Source of the DNA: a bacterium
GTDB lineage: Bacteria > Cyanobacteriota > Vampirovibrionia > Vampirovibrionales > Vampirovibrionaceae
DNA length: 64,000 nt
Direction: 5' to 3'
Assembly (NCBI GenBank): GCA_030429585.1
Contig: JAUIEU010000001.1
Span: 1,173,994-1,237,993, forward strand
Part shown: positions 16,550 to 25,129 of the stretch, piece by piece
How the letters are laid out: each line of letters starts with the position of its first letter
How positions within the stretch are numbered: the stretch's first letter is position 1
The notes under the pieces: model-generated
What the model saw: the letters and a program-made list of their open reading frames with translations, nothing else
The model's database searches: none
Told to the model about the DNA's origin: nothing
Position numbers and translations under genes: made by a program

Positions 16550-16637
16550 GGGGCGTTATCTTTCAGCAACAAAGTAAGGGGAGTAACACAGTGGGAATGC
16601 TTATAGCCAAGCAAGTACGATAAGGGAGCAACCATAG

Positions 16638-16657
16638 TAAAAACGAATGTCATTCGT
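16638..16657 (-). terminator. Weak hairpin plus U-tract between fliW and csrA
   Basis: On the reverse strand ACGAA-TGACA-TTCGT is followed by TTTTT. The stem is only 5-7 bp, so it could attenuate rather than stop transcription between fliW and csrA. Confidence 0.35.
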
Positions 16658-16689
16658 GCCCAGGTGCCTTGCCCAGACCGCCCTAAACT

Positions 16690-17181
16690 TTAAGAGTTCG
16701 TGTGGATAGGCGTTACGTTGTCAGGTTTTTGCGCTTCGTCAGCATCCTGCAACAAGGGTGTTTTCGTACTAAAGTCTGTTTCGCTTAAAATCACCTGCGC
16801 CGCTTGTTGGTTGCCTTTGTTAATCACAATAGGGCCCAGCAAGTTGGCCGTCATGGCCTTAGGGTTTTCCCCAGGGATGTTGACGATGGTAAACACCAAC
16901 GCATCTTCTGCGCGGGTTAAGTTTAAGGCCCCTGTGGCCTCATCAGGCAATTCAAACTCGTAGGTAATGCCAAACAATTGGGGGTTGGTCACCACAAAGG
17001 CCAAATCTGGCATACCAATGGCTTGCAGCCAATGGAAGGGCGATTCATCCGCATGTTCCAGCAGTACAAATTCGTTAATATCTTCAAAACCCAATATTGG
17101 GCTAATCATGGTTAAAACGCGCTCTTCGGCAATCTCAATGTTGCCAAAGCGGCTGGTTTCAATCGTGCGTATGTCGGACAT
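16690..17181 (-). CDS. fliW: FliW flagellar assembly factor, CsrA antagonist
   Basis: 163 residues from the ATG at 17181. An ATG three codons upstream (17190) abuts AGGGGA directly, whereas 17181 lies 10 bases from it, so the shorter start is preferred. The family motifs are visible: an N-terminal strand IRTIETSRFGNIEIAEERV, ISPILGFEDINEFVLLEH, PFHWLQAIGMPDLAFVVTNP, and LVFTIVNIPGENPKAMTANLLGPIVIN. FliW binds flagellin and, when flagellin is exported, binds CsrA allosterically and relieves repression. The C-terminal 30 residues are acidic and variable. Transcribed ahead of csrA, with a 140-base gap holding a weak terminator. Confidence 0.93.
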   Translation of the reverse strand: MSDIRTIETSRFGNIEIAEERVLTMISPILGFEDINEFVLLEHADESPFHWLQAIGMPDLAFVVTNPQLFGITYEFELPDEATGALNLTRAEDALVFTIVNIPGENPKAMTANLLGPIVINKGNQQAAQVILSETDFSTKTPLLQDADEAQKPDNVTPIHTNS

Positions 17182-17363
17182 AAAGCCCATTCCCCTAAAG
17201 CAGTTTAAACGTGGGTGGCCCGCATGCGGTAAGCGCTAAAAGGCAACTTAGCCAACACGGAGCTATTTAAGCCATATTGTAACGTTTTTTTAGGGTTCTG
17301 GCCACGGCTGACCCACCGGCTAACACAAATAGAGGAGGCAACCCACACCAAGCGGCTCCCCAC

Positions 17364-18740
17364 CTAGGCCCCTGCACCCCCGGCTGGCAAGGGCAACACC
17401 CGCATTGGCACCTCTCCGTAGGCCTGTGCCACCAACTCTACAGGGTGCAGCACCGGCAAATGGACGCCCTTAGCTCGCAAGCCTGCCTGCCATTGCAACA
17501 CACACCCTGGGTTAGCGGTGGCCAACACATCCACCTCCGCAGGGTTAAGGGTGGCCAGCTTTTCAGCCAATATGGCATCCGCCAACACGGGGTTAGCCAC
17601 GTTATACACCCCGGCACTACCACAACATAAGTCGGCATCCTTTAAGGGCACCATCGCCACCCCCGGCAATTGGGCCAATACTGTGTAGGGCTGCTGCTGC
17701 ACCCCTTGGGCATGGTGCAAATGGCAGGCAGCATGGTAGGCCACCCGCAAGGGGCGTTCATTCCCACTCGCCAAGGTATTTTGGGTAGGGGTTAGCGATT
17801 TTTGGGCCAGCAAGGCCAACACATCCGTAGTGGGTATAGACCAGTGGGCCATGGTAGACCCACATCCCGCCGCATTCACCACCACAGCCGTTAGCCTAGG
17901 GTGGTTAAACACCGCCGTATTTCGGGCTTCTAATGTATGGGCAATATCCATTTCGCCGGCATGGTGGGCCAGGGCCCCACAACAGGTTTGGGCCGGTGGC
18001 ACCCACACCGCATACCCATTAACCACCAATGCCGTAATAGTAGCGGCATGCACCCGGGCAAACCACGCATCCATCACGCACCCAGCAAACAAGGCCACCA
18101 GTGGGCAATCATCGACAGGTTTACCCTGCGGGGTAATAACACCCCCGGTTGTTAAGGCCTGCTGATAGGCGTGCCACGCCGGGTTGTTCTCTACACCCGC
18201 GTGTAAGTTAGCCACATTAGGCCGCATGGTAGCCAAACGCCGCAACGCCGCCACCGGATTTAGCGAAGATGCCGCCAGTGCCGAAAGGCCCAGTGTTTCT
18301 GCCACGGTAATACCCCAGGTGCCCAGGCGCACTAAGCCACGGTTAGGCAGCACCCACTGGTATACCGCCCGCCGAAGCCACCGTTTAACCTTGCCCCCCC
18401 AAGAGGGCTGGGTATGGGTAAGCAAATGCTGACGGGTTGTTTCCAGCAAGCTGCCGTAGGGCACCCCACTGGGGCAGGCGGTTTGGCAGGCCACACACCC
18501 CAAGCATTGGTCGATATAGGGCTGTACAGCGTCTGGCGTCATGCGGGCGTCGCCTTCCAACATCCCCTTCATCAGGTACAAGCGCCCCCGCGGGGATTCA
18601 GCCTCGCTGCCCGTTACCTGATAAGTAGGGCAAGCTGGCAAACACAGCCCACAATGGATACAGGCATCCAAGGTGGATAATTGTTCTGCAATAGTGGTTG
18701 TTTTAGCAGGTGGGCAAGGAGCAGACACAAGGGTAGCCAT
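17364..18740 (-). CDS. glcF: Glycolate oxidase iron-sulfur subunit-like (GlcF/LutA-type)
   Basis: 458 residues from the ATG at 18740. A start 20 codons upstream adds a hydrophobic leader not expected for this cytoplasmic family. Two [4Fe-4S] ferredoxin motifs lie near the N-terminus (CIHCGLCLPACPTY and CLGCVACQTACPSG). Two CCG domains follow: CCGALAHHAGE, then CCGSAGVYNVANP near the end, each preceded by typical upstream cysteines. GlcF passes electrons from the FAD subunit GlcD during glycolate oxidation. GlcD is not adjacent, so the substrate could also be another 2-hydroxyacid. It is divergent from the substrate-binding lipoprotein gene at 18841. Confidence 0.85.
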   Translation of the reverse strand: MATLVSAPCPPAKTTTIAEQLSTLDACIHCGLCLPACPTYQVTGSEAESPRGRLYLMKGMLEGDARMTPDAVQPYIDQCLGCVACQTACPSGVPYGSLLETTRQHLLTHTQPSWGGKVKRWLRRAVYQWVLPNRGLVRLGTWGITVAETLGLSALAASSLNPVAALRRLATMRPNVANLHAGVENNPAWHAYQQALTTGGVITPQGKPVDDCPLVALFAGCVMDAWFARVHAATITALVVNGYAVWVPPAQTCCGALAHHAGEMDIAHTLEARNTAVFNHPRLTAVVVNAAGCGSTMAHWSIPTTDVLALLAQKSLTPTQNTLASGNERPLRVAYHAACHLHHAQGVQQQPYTVLAQLPGVAMVPLKDADLCCGSAGVYNVANPVLADAILAEKLATLNPAEVDVLATANPGCVLQWQAGLRAKGVHLPVLHPVELVAQAYGEVPMRVLPLPAGGAGA

Positions 18741-18840
18741 CAATAACACGACACACAGGCAAGGTAACCCGGTGCCCAGCATACCACTATTGCCAAACAC
18801 ACCCTACCCCTGCCGCGGCCCTTTCGGCATAATAGCTACT

Positions 18841-20769
18841 ATGAGAAACCCCTTTGTTTTAGCCCCCCCGCTCCACCTCTTAAGCACCCTGTTTAGCAGC
18901 TTACTAGCCTTAGTACTGGCCTGTAGCCTTACGGGTTGCCGCCCTACACCCACCACCTCACCCCCTGCGGATGATGGCGGACGCCCAGTAATGGATGTGG
19001 CAACCACCCTAAGCACCCTACCAACGGGCCCGCTTACCATTCGTCAACTAAATGGCACGGATATGCAGGTAAGCCCGTACCCTGTAGGTCAGCCCGGCGG
19101 CACTTTGCGCGTGGCCAGCATTGGGCAAGGGCCCAAAACCTTCAACCCCTGGGTGGCTAAAGATAGCACCTCCTCCAGCATGGGGGGCATGCTAACGGCA
19201 GGGCTGGTTACTAGCCATGCCGTCACCGGCCAAGTTATCCCGGATTTGGCAAAAACCGTGGTTATTTCTCCCAACCACACCACCTACACCGTTACCCTGC
19301 GCCAAGGCCTAACCTGGAGCGATGGCCACCCCCTAACCGCCGCCGACGTGACCTTTACGTGGAACACCATTATTAAGCGCGGCCTAGGCAATGCCAGCTT
19401 ACGAGATAACACCTTGGTAGACGGCAAATTTCCTGCTGTTCGGCAGCTAGATAGCCACACCATCCGCTTTACCACCGCCAAACCCTTTGCCCCGTTTGCC
19501 CGGCAATTAGGCATGCCCATTGCCCCCAAGCATATTTTTGGGCCGATTATTAACCAACCCAATGGCGACGCTGCCTTTAACGCCAGCTGGGGCGTGGACG
19601 CCGCCATGACCCACCCCGAACAACTGATTAGCTGCGGGCAATGGGTACTTAAGCAATACGATGCCGCCAACCAGCAGGTAACCTTTGCCCCCAACCCCCA
19701 CTTTGCCATGGTGGATACGGACGGGCAGCAACTCCCCTACCTACACGGCTACACCGTGCGTTTTGTAAACGATATGAATGCCATGGCCCTATTGTTTGAA
19801 CAAGGCGCCCTGGATATTTACCCCGTGCCAGGCCAATATGTTAGCCACGTGCGCCACCTAACCGAACCCGATTTTACCCTATACAACCTGGGCCCTAGCG
19901 ATACCAAAACCTTTCTGTTTTTCAACCTAAACAACCGCACTAACCCCAGTTCCGGCCAACCGATTGTGACCCCTATTCATGCCGCCTGGTTTCAAAATCG
20001 CCACTTTAGGCAAGCGGTGGATTGGGCCGTAAACCGCGATGACATGGTGGCCAATATTTTAAAAGGCGTGGGCCAACCCGCCTACATTGCAGAAAGCCCG
20101 GCTTCTCCCTTTGTGGATGCCGAGCTTGCCAAAGGCCACCCGCAAGATATCGAACATGCAAGAGCATTGCTGAAAGAAGGCGGGTTTAGCTGGGATAGCA
20201 ACAACACCCTACACGATGCCAAGGGCAACCCAGTGCGCTTTGAATTGTTGACCAACAGCGGCAACGACCAACGCGAAAACCTGGGCGTGATGATTGCCGA
20301 AGACTTAGCCCAACTAGGCATGCAGGTAGATTTTAGGCCCGTAGAATTTAACGTGCTGATTGGCCGCTACGATACCGGCGAATGGGAGGCCAGCATTATG
20401 GGCCTAGGCGGCGGTAGCCCCTTAGAGCCCCACGACGGGGCTAACGTGTGGAAGAGCGATGCAGCACTCCACATGTTTAACCAACGCAAACCAGGCAAAA
20501 ACGGCAAGGTGGATATTAACGACCGCTACCCGTGGGAGGCCCAACTGGATACCATTTTTGAACAAGGCGCCCAAACCTTCGCCTTGGAAGATCGCAAAGC
20601 CATTTACCAGCAATACCAAGCCATTGTGGCCAAAGAGCACCCCTTTATTTACCTCATCACGCCATTATCCCTTAGTGCGGTGCACCGGCGGGTGCATAAT
20701 GCCTTTCCATCTCCCCTTGGGGGCACCACCCACAACAGCTACAGCTTATGGATACACCCAACGCCATAG
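18841..20769 (+). CDS. Extracellular solute-binding lipoprotein, family 5 (peptide/oligopeptide ABC)
   Basis: 642 residues from ATG 18841. An upstream in-frame start would run into glcF. The signal sequence ends in a lipobox LTG-C with Cys33 as the lipidation site. The mature part has the SBP_bac_5 layout: PGGTLRVASIGQGPKTFNPW, a YTVTLRQGLTWSDGHPLTAADVTFTWN motif (very typical of DppA/OppA), a RFTTAKPFAPFARQL segment, and FRQAVDWAVNRDDMV near the middle. It would deliver peptides or a similar ligand to an ABC importer. No permease or ATPase genes are next to it, which is unusual. At 642 residues it is longer than the common 500-550. Confidence 0.88.
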   Translation: MRNPFVLAPPLHLLSTLFSSLLALVLACSLTGCRPTPTTSPPADDGGRPVMDVATTLSTLPTGPLTIRQLNGTDMQVSPYPVGQPGGTLRVASIGQGPKTFNPWVAKDSTSSSMGGMLTAGLVTSHAVTGQVIPDLAKTVVISPNHTTYTVTLRQGLTWSDGHPLTAADVTFTWNTIIKRGLGNASLRDNTLVDGKFPAVRQLDSHTIRFTTAKPFAPFARQLGMPIAPKHIFGPIINQPNGDAAFNASWGVDAAMTHPEQLISCGQWVLKQYDAANQQVTFAPNPHFAMVDTDGQQLPYLHGYTVRFVNDMNAMALLFEQGALDIYPVPGQYVSHVRHLTEPDFTLYNLGPSDTKTFLFFNLNNRTNPSSGQPIVTPIHAAWFQNRHFRQAVDWAVNRDDMVANILKGVGQPAYIAESPASPFVDAELAKGHPQDIEHARALLKEGGFSWDSNNTLHDAKGNPVRFELLTNSGNDQRENLGVMIAEDLAQLGMQVDFRPVEFNVLIGRYDTGEWEASIMGLGGGSPLEPHDGANVWKSDAALHMFNQRKPGKNGKVDINDRYPWEAQLDTIFEQGAQTFALEDRKAIYQQYQAIVAKEHPFIYLITPLSLSAVHRRVHNAFPSPLGGTTHNSYSLWIHPTP

Positions 20770-20861
20770 TGTTTATGCACTATTAAGTTTGTATGGCTTC
20801 CTACCGATACTGTAGTTTGTAGGCAGGCTCCTATTCAAATTATCCACCCTCTTCTATACTG

Positions 20862-20867
20862 TATAAT
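20862..20867 (+). promoter_or_regulatory. -10 box TATAAT upstream of the YvyF-like gene
   Basis: TATAAT lies 38 bases before the ATG at 20906, in an AT-rich stretch. No matching -35 hexamer is visible. Confidence 0.4.
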
Positions 20868-20905
20868 TATTGTTGTAGCTTAATTTTATCTTTGGGTATA
20901 TTTCA

Positions 20906-21388
20906 ATGGCAGAAAATCTTACCAACTGCATCCGCTGCAAACGGTTGTTTAAAAAAACCATTAGCGATAAGTGCCCCAGTTGCGCTGCACGAGAACAAGA
21001 CCAGTTCTCGGAAGTGTTCCGCCTATTGCAGGCCTCTCGCGCTAACAACGGCATCCACATCACCACACTGTCGCGTGAAGTCGGCATGTCTGAATCCGTT
21101 TTAGAAGAATATTATATTGAAGGTAAGCTGGGCACAGCCTCTGAGTTTTTAAATTTTACCTGCAAAAAGTGTACTGCCGAATATTCTGGCAAAGAAGGCC
21201 ATGCCGCTTACTGCAGCAATTGCCGGGCCAGTGTCTCTAGCGAAGCAGGGGTAACCATTCGCTCTAGAGAAGCGGTTACCGAAGGCCAAAAAGAGCAAAA
21301 CCGTATGGATTTGCTTTCCAAGCTGCGTAGCAGTGCGCCACCCAGCAGTAACGCAGAGAGCGCTGGATTTAGACGCGCCAAGGACTAG
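20906..21388 (+). CDS. YvyF-like flagellar-operon zinc protein
   Basis: 160 residues. N-terminal zinc-binding pairs C8-x2-C11 and C23-x2-C26 (TNCIRCKRLF, then KCPSCAAREQD) are followed by a helical winged-helix/HTH-like stretch, FSEVFRLLQASRANNGIHITTLSREVGMSESVLEEYYIEGKL. This reproduces the Bacillus YvyF (flagellar operon protein, TIGR03826-type) pattern of zinc ribbon plus MerR-like helices. A second ribbon with C86/C89 and C103/C106 follows, which I do not recall in YvyF. FlgM, FlgK or FlgN genes are not adjacent. A role in regulation or assembly of flagella is inferred. Confidence 0.65.
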   Translation: MAENLTNCIRCKRLFKKTISDKCPSCAAREQDQFSEVFRLLQASRANNGIHITTLSREVGMSESVLEEYYIEGKLGTASEFLNFTCKKCTAEYSGKEGHAAYCSNCRASVSSEAGVTIRSREAVTEGQKEQNRMDLLSKLRSSAPPSSNAESAGFRRAKD

Positions 21389-21411
21389 TTTTTATTACCC
21401 CCTGTTCATCG

Positions 21412-21417
21412 TATAAT
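21412..21417 (+). promoter_or_regulatory. -10 box TATAAT upstream of acyl-CoA dehydrogenase
   Basis: TATAAT lies 66 bases before the ATG at 21478, in the 89-base gap after the YvyF-like gene. No clear -35 element is visible. Confidence 0.4.
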
Positions 21418-21477
21418 CTGGCTTAGCCTACTTACCAGTAAGCTGTGCCTATTTATTATAACCAAGGAACGGGGCTT

Positions 21478-22656
21478 ATGACGCTGACGTTAGATGTTTC
21501 TACTGACAAATGGGGATTAACCGAATCCCAACAAATGATCCGCGATATGGTGCGGGAATATGCGGTATCCACCATCGAGCCTCGGGCCGCTGAGATTGAC
21601 CGAGATGCCCGATTCCCAACCGAAACCTTTGCCGAAATGGCAGAAATGGGCTTACTTGGCCTACCCATCCCAGAGCAATACGATGGTGGTGATGCCGATT
21701 ACCTAAGTTACGCCATTGCCATTGAAGAAGTCTCTCGCGTGTGTGGCTCTACAGCGCTAGGCATTGCCGCCCACACCAGCCTAATTTGCCTGCCTATTTT
21801 TATGTTTGGTAACGATGCCCAAAAAGCCAAATACCTGCCGGATTTAGCTAGCGGACGCAAACTAGGCGCCTACGGCTTAACCGAACCCAACGCCGGTAGC
21901 GATAGTGGCGGCACCGAAACCACCGCCGTGAAAGATGGCGACCACTACGTGCTAAACGGCACCAAAATTTTTATTACCAACGCCAACTATGCCAGCACCT
22001 TTATTGCCACTGCCGTTACCGATAAAAACGCCAAAGGCACCAAAGGCATTAGCGCCTTTATTTTTGAAAAAGATACCCCAGGCTTTAGCCTAGGCAGCAA
22101 GGATGACAAACTGGGCACCCGCGGTAGCGACTGGGGCACCCTACAGTTTGATAACATGCGCATCCCTGCAGAAAACCTGATTGGTGAAGAGGGCATGGGC
22201 TTTAAATACTTTATGAAAACCCTGGACAGTGGCCGCATTAGTATTGGCGCCATGGCCCTAGGTATTGCCCAAGGCGCGTTGGATAAAGCCCTAAAATACG
22301 CCAGCGAGCGCGAGCAATTCGATAAACCGCTCACCCAATTCCAGGCCATCCAATTTAAGTTAGCGGATATGGCCACCGAAATTGAAGCCGCCCGCCACCT
22401 GATTTACAACGCCGCCCGCTTACGAATGGCCGGCCTGCCCTTTACCAAAGAAGCCAGCATGGCCAAACTGTTTGCCAGCGAAGTGAGCAGCCGCGTGTGT
22501 AATGAAGCCGTTCAAATCCATGGTGGCTACGGCTACACCAAGGATTTCCCGGTAGAGCGTTACCTGCGCGATGCTAAACTATGCGAAATTGGCGAAGGCA
22601 CCAGCGAAATCCAACGGATTGTGATTAGCCGCCAACTTATCCAACAACTGAGCTAA
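21478..22656 (+). CDS. Acyl-CoA dehydrogenase
   Basis: 392 residues from ATG 21478, chosen because AAGGA lies 9 bases upstream. A GTG at 21445 would add 11 residues without support. FAD-dependent alpha,beta-dehydrogenation of acyl-CoA is supported by the family signatures: GAYGLTEPNAGSDSGG (first acyl-CoA dehydrogenase signature), FITNANYAST, RISIGAMALGIAQGALDKA, and QIHGGYGYTKDFPVERYLRDAK. The catalytic base is Glu373 in IGEGTSEIQ, the position used by short- and medium-chain enzymes. No electron-transfer flavoprotein or other beta-oxidation genes are adjacent. Chain-length preference cannot be read from sequence. A strong terminator follows at 22693. Confidence 0.93.
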   Translation: MTLTLDVSTDKWGLTESQQMIRDMVREYAVSTIEPRAAEIDRDARFPTETFAEMAEMGLLGLPIPEQYDGGDADYLSYAIAIEEVSRVCGSTALGIAAHTSLICLPIFMFGNDAQKAKYLPDLASGRKLGAYGLTEPNAGSDSGGTETTAVKDGDHYVLNGTKIFITNANYASTFIATAVTDKNAKGTKGISAFIFEKDTPGFSLGSKDDKLGTRGSDWGTLQFDNMRIPAENLIGEEGMGFKYFMKTLDSGRISIGAMALGIAQGALDKALKYASEREQFDKPLTQFQAIQFKLADMATEIEAARHLIYNAARLRMAGLPFTKEASMAKLFASEVSSRVCNEAVQIHGGYGYTKDFPVERYLRDAKLCEIGEGTSEIQRIVISRQLIQQLS

Positions 22657-22692
22657 GGTTAGTTAATAACCATCGCCACCAATATGCCAAAC

Positions 22693-22726
22693 AAACGGCC
22701 CTGCTTTTGATAAAGCAGGGCCGTTT
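22693..22726 (+). terminator. Strong terminator hairpin after acyl-CoA dehydrogenase
   Basis: A perfect 15-bp stem: the left arm 22693-22707 begins AAACGGCCC and the right arm 22712-22726 ends GGCCGTTT, with a TGAT loop. The stem ends in TTT; the following bases are G-rich, so the U-tract is short. Confidence 0.75.
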
Positions 22727-23006
22727 GGGGTAAACGATACGGTATAATTTAAGGTGAGTTATTCAGCCAAGTTAAATGGGGTCTTAAATCGGTAATCGTC
22801 TCTGTGTGTGGTGTGTAGGTGTGTTTATTGAGTATGAGTGTGATGTTACTGTGTGTGATGTTGTCTCTCTTTTCTCTCTCATTTCCGTGATGGGTGGGGT
22901 TCATCAATCCACTCATTTAGAAATGTCATCGGGCTGTATTATTTCAAACCCTCTGTTATATATATAAAAACACCCTTTTAAGGAAAATTGACCTCTATTG
23001 GCTATA

Positions 23007-23026
23007 CTTAAGATTCACTTAAGATT
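23007..23026 (+). promoter_or_regulatory. Direct repeat CTTAAGATT x2, 11-base period
   Basis: CTTAAGATT occurs at 23007-23015 and 23018-23026. The one-helical-turn spacing is what OmpR/PhoB-type response regulators bind. Cyanobacterial pho boxes use 8-base CTTAA-type repeats with 3-base gaps, which this resembles only in part. It lies 79 bases before the nitroreductase start. Confidence 0.4.
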
Positions 23027-23064
23027 TGAGCCGCCATCAATCACAACGGGCCTTATTTCATCTA

Positions 23065-23082
23065 AACTGTAAGGGTACAGTT
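23065..23082 (+). promoter_or_regulatory. Operator-like inverted repeat upstream of nitroreductase
   Basis: AACTGTA-AGGG-TACAGTT has perfect 7-base arms and a 4-base centre, ending 22 bases before the ATG. This size and position are typical of a repressor operator. Confidence 0.5.
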
Positions 23083-23104
23083 ACTGATAAAGCCTACCCT
23101 CATC

Positions 23105-23737
23105 ATGCCAACCCTAACCCCAGAAACCGCCGCCCACACCTTTGACACCCTGGTAAACGACCGCCGCGCCGTTAAGCATTACGACCCTACCCACCCAATC
23201 CCCCAGGCCGATTTAGAGACCCTAACCCGCTGGGCCATGCACTCGCCCACGTCTTTTAATATCCAACACTGGCGTTTTGTATGGGTAACGGATAAGGCCA
23301 TCCAACAACAGCTACAAGCCGCCGCCTGGAACCAAGCCCATGTGGGCGAGGCCAGCGCTGTGCTGGTACTGTGTGCCGATTTAAACGCCTGGAATAAACA
23401 ACCCGAGCGCTACTGGCGCAACGCCCCCAAGGCCATCCAAGATATGTTGGTGCCCATGATACAACCCTTTTACGATGGCAAACCTGAACTAGCCCGCGAT
23501 GAAGCCATCCGCAGTTGTGGCATTGCCGCCCAAACCATTATGCTAGGCGCCAAAGCCTTAGGTTACGATACTTGCCCTATGATTGGCTTTGACCCCGATG
23601 CCATCGGCAGCATTATTAACCTGCCCGACCATCACATCATCACCATGATGATACCAATTGGCAAGGCCACCGAACCTGCCAAACCACGGGGCGGCAGTAT
23701 TGATATTAACGAAGCTGTATTTAACAACAGCTTTTAG
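23105..23737 (+). CDS. Nitroreductase family FMN oxidoreductase
   Basis: 210 residues. The family motifs are R-R-A-V-K-H-Y-D-P near residue 18-26 (FMN phosphate binding), MHSPTSFNIQHWRFVWV (the S-P-S-x-x-N-x-Q-P-W type motif), and GIAAQTIMLGAKALGYDTCPMIGFDPDAI. The protein ends in a K-P-R-G type segment. These enzymes use FMN and NAD(P)H to reduce nitro compounds, quinones or similar; the natural substrate cannot be deduced. It is a single-gene unit behind a putative operator. Its stop overlaps by 4 bases the stop of the opposite-strand membrane protein gene. Confidence 0.9.
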   Translation: MPTLTPETAAHTFDTLVNDRRAVKHYDPTHPIPQADLETLTRWAMHSPTSFNIQHWRFVWVTDKAIQQQLQAAAWNQAHVGEASAVLVLCADLNAWNKQPERYWRNAPKAIQDMLVPMIQPFYDGKPELARDEAIRSCGIAAQTIMLGAKALGYDTCPMIGFDPDAIGSIINLPDHHIITMMIPIGKATEPAKPRGGSIDINEAVFNNSF

Positions 23738-24369
23738 GGTAACAACCCAAGTGCCCTAGACGAACGTGGTAACCATTGGGCCCGCATGGCTAGCGGCGGC
23801 ATGCCTGCGTTTAGCAAACCAACCGGGTTAAGGCCACTGCCATTACCCCCAACCACCATGGGGTTACCCCTAGGCGATTTATTCAACAGGCGGGCAAAGG
23901 CAGGGTTACCTTGGCTGTCTTGCAGGGTATAAGCCTCTGGTGGTTTACCAGCATGGAACACATCGCCTGACGACGCTGCCTTATTAGTACCGCCAAACAA
24001 CCGTTGATTAATACGGCCTGCAAATTTATTGGCAAAAATACCACTATAGGTGGCCGAAGCCATGGACCCTGTTACCACCGATAAAATACCTGCCCGTTTT
24101 TTAGTCGCCTTAAACTGATTAAACACCACAGCGCTTAAGGGCATTAACGAAAAATTAATGGCCGTACCGCCCATATAGGCAAACAAATCCCGCGCGGATA
24201 ATTTAAGCCGGTCGCGCACCTCTCGGTGAGTATCTTCCATAAACCGCAAGGTGGGCACCATCACGGTAGGGATCATCCAAATCAGCCACATTTCCGTACT
24301 GCGCAGCTGGGGGTTATGTACCACCCCATGCCAGGCCTTACGAAAAAATGATTGCGTTGGCACACCCAC
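23734..24369 (-). CDS. Conserved membrane-associated protein of unknown function
   Basis: 211 residues. I do not recognise a named family. Residues 26-42 (EMWLIWMIPTVMVPTLRF), about 62-82 (LFAYMGGTAINFSLMPLSAVVF) and about 92-112 (RAGILSVVTGSMASATYSGIFA) are hydrophobic and probably membrane-inserted. The C-terminal 80 residues are Gly/Pro/Asn-rich and polar. It lies 31 bases downstream of upp on the same strand, so it is probably co-transcribed. Convergent with the nitroreductase, overlapping it by 4 bases. Function unknown. Confidence 0.55.
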   Translation of the reverse strand: MGVPTQSFFRKAWHGVVHNPQLRSTEMWLIWMIPTVMVPTLRFMEDTHREVRDRLKLSARDLFAYMGGTAINFSLMPLSAVVFNQFKATKKRAGILSVVTGSMASATYSGIFANKFAGRINQRLFGGTNKAASSGDVFHAGKPPEAYTLQDSQGNPAFARLLNKSPRGNPMVVGGNGSGLNPVGLLNAGMPPLAMRAQWLPRSSRALGLLP

Positions 24370-24400
24370 AGCAGTCCTCGTTTCCTAAGCCTGTGGCGGG

Positions 24401-25078
24401 TTACTCGCCGGTGGTGCCAAACATACGGTCGCCAGCATCGCCTAAACCTGGCAAAATATAGCCGTTTTCGTTGAGTTGCCGATCCACACTCGCAGTAATA
24501 ATGGCCACATCTGGGTAGGCTGTTTTAACCGCCGCCACCCCTTCTGGCGAAGCAATAATGCACACAAATATAATTTGCTTAGGGGATAAGCCCACCGATT
24601 CCAGCCGTTCTATGGCAGCAATAGCGCTACCGCCGGTGGCCAGCATAGGGTCTAGCAAAAAGGTTAGGGGCAAAGGGTTGGGTAATTTTTCGGGCAAATT
24701 TTCGTAATAGGTTACCGGCTTTAGGGTCGCCTCATCTCGGTACAAACCTAAGTGATACACCGAGGCCATGGGCAGCACTTCCAAGGCAGCATCGCTTAAG
24801 GCCAGCCCGGCGCGCAAAATAGGGCACAACCATACTTTTTGGTCGTTACCCACCACTTGCTCGGTGGTTACTTCCAAAGGGGTTTCCACATCGTGGGCCC
24901 GCGTAGGGATACATTTGGCCGCCTCCACCATAAGCAAGCGCCCCACATGGTGCATGGCATACCGAAACTCATACAGGGAGGTAGATTTATCCCGAATACT
25001 GGCCAGCCAATGGCCCACCAAGGGGTGGTCAACCGTTATGGCATTAGACGAAGTGGCAGCGGGGGCAGAACAAGGCAT
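24401..25078 (-). CDS. upp: Uracil phosphoribosyltransferase
   Basis: 225 residues from ATG 25078. A start 29 codons upstream gives an implausible Cys/Arg-rich leader. Upp converts uracil and PRPP to UMP in pyrimidine salvage. Recognisable elements are the N-terminal HPLVGHWLASIRDKSTSLYEFR, ILRAGLALSDAALEVLP (substrate loop), LLDPMLATGGSAIAAIERL (the PRPP-binding motif), and the C-terminal NENGYILPGLGDAGDRMFGT that contacts uracil. The length is slightly above the usual 208-210 because of a variable N-terminus. The membrane protein gene follows on the same strand. Confidence 0.95.
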   Translation of the reverse strand: MPCSAPAATSSNAITVDHPLVGHWLASIRDKSTSLYEFRYAMHHVGRLLMVEAAKCIPTRAHDVETPLEVTTEQVVGNDQKVWLCPILRAGLALSDAALEVLPMASVYHLGLYRDEATLKPVTYYENLPEKLPNPLPLTFLLDPMLATGGSAIAAIERLESVGLSPKQIIFVCIIASPEGVAAVKTAYPDVAIITASVDRQLNENGYILPGLGDAGDRMFGTTGE

Positions 25079-25129
25079 GGAGGATACTCTTATACAGTTT
25101 ACAACATAGGGGCCAATACTCCCCCTATT

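Larger units (their letters stand above)
22657..23104. other. 448-base gap: terminator, -10 box, GT-rich tract and operator sites
   Basis: No open reading frame with coding character is seen. The gap holds a strong terminator at 22693, a TATAAT at 22743-22748, a GT/CT-rich low-complexity tract at about 22797-22880, an AT-rich stretch with TTATATATATAAAAA near 22960, an 11-base direct repeat at 23007-23026, and an inverted repeat at 23065-23082 just before the nitroreductase gene. A small RNA from the TATAAT box is conceivable. Confidence 0.5.

Noticed and set aside
22797..22880. GT-rich tract considered as a CRISPR or tandem repeat
   Set aside because: No regular repeat unit or spacers; simple low-complexity sequence.
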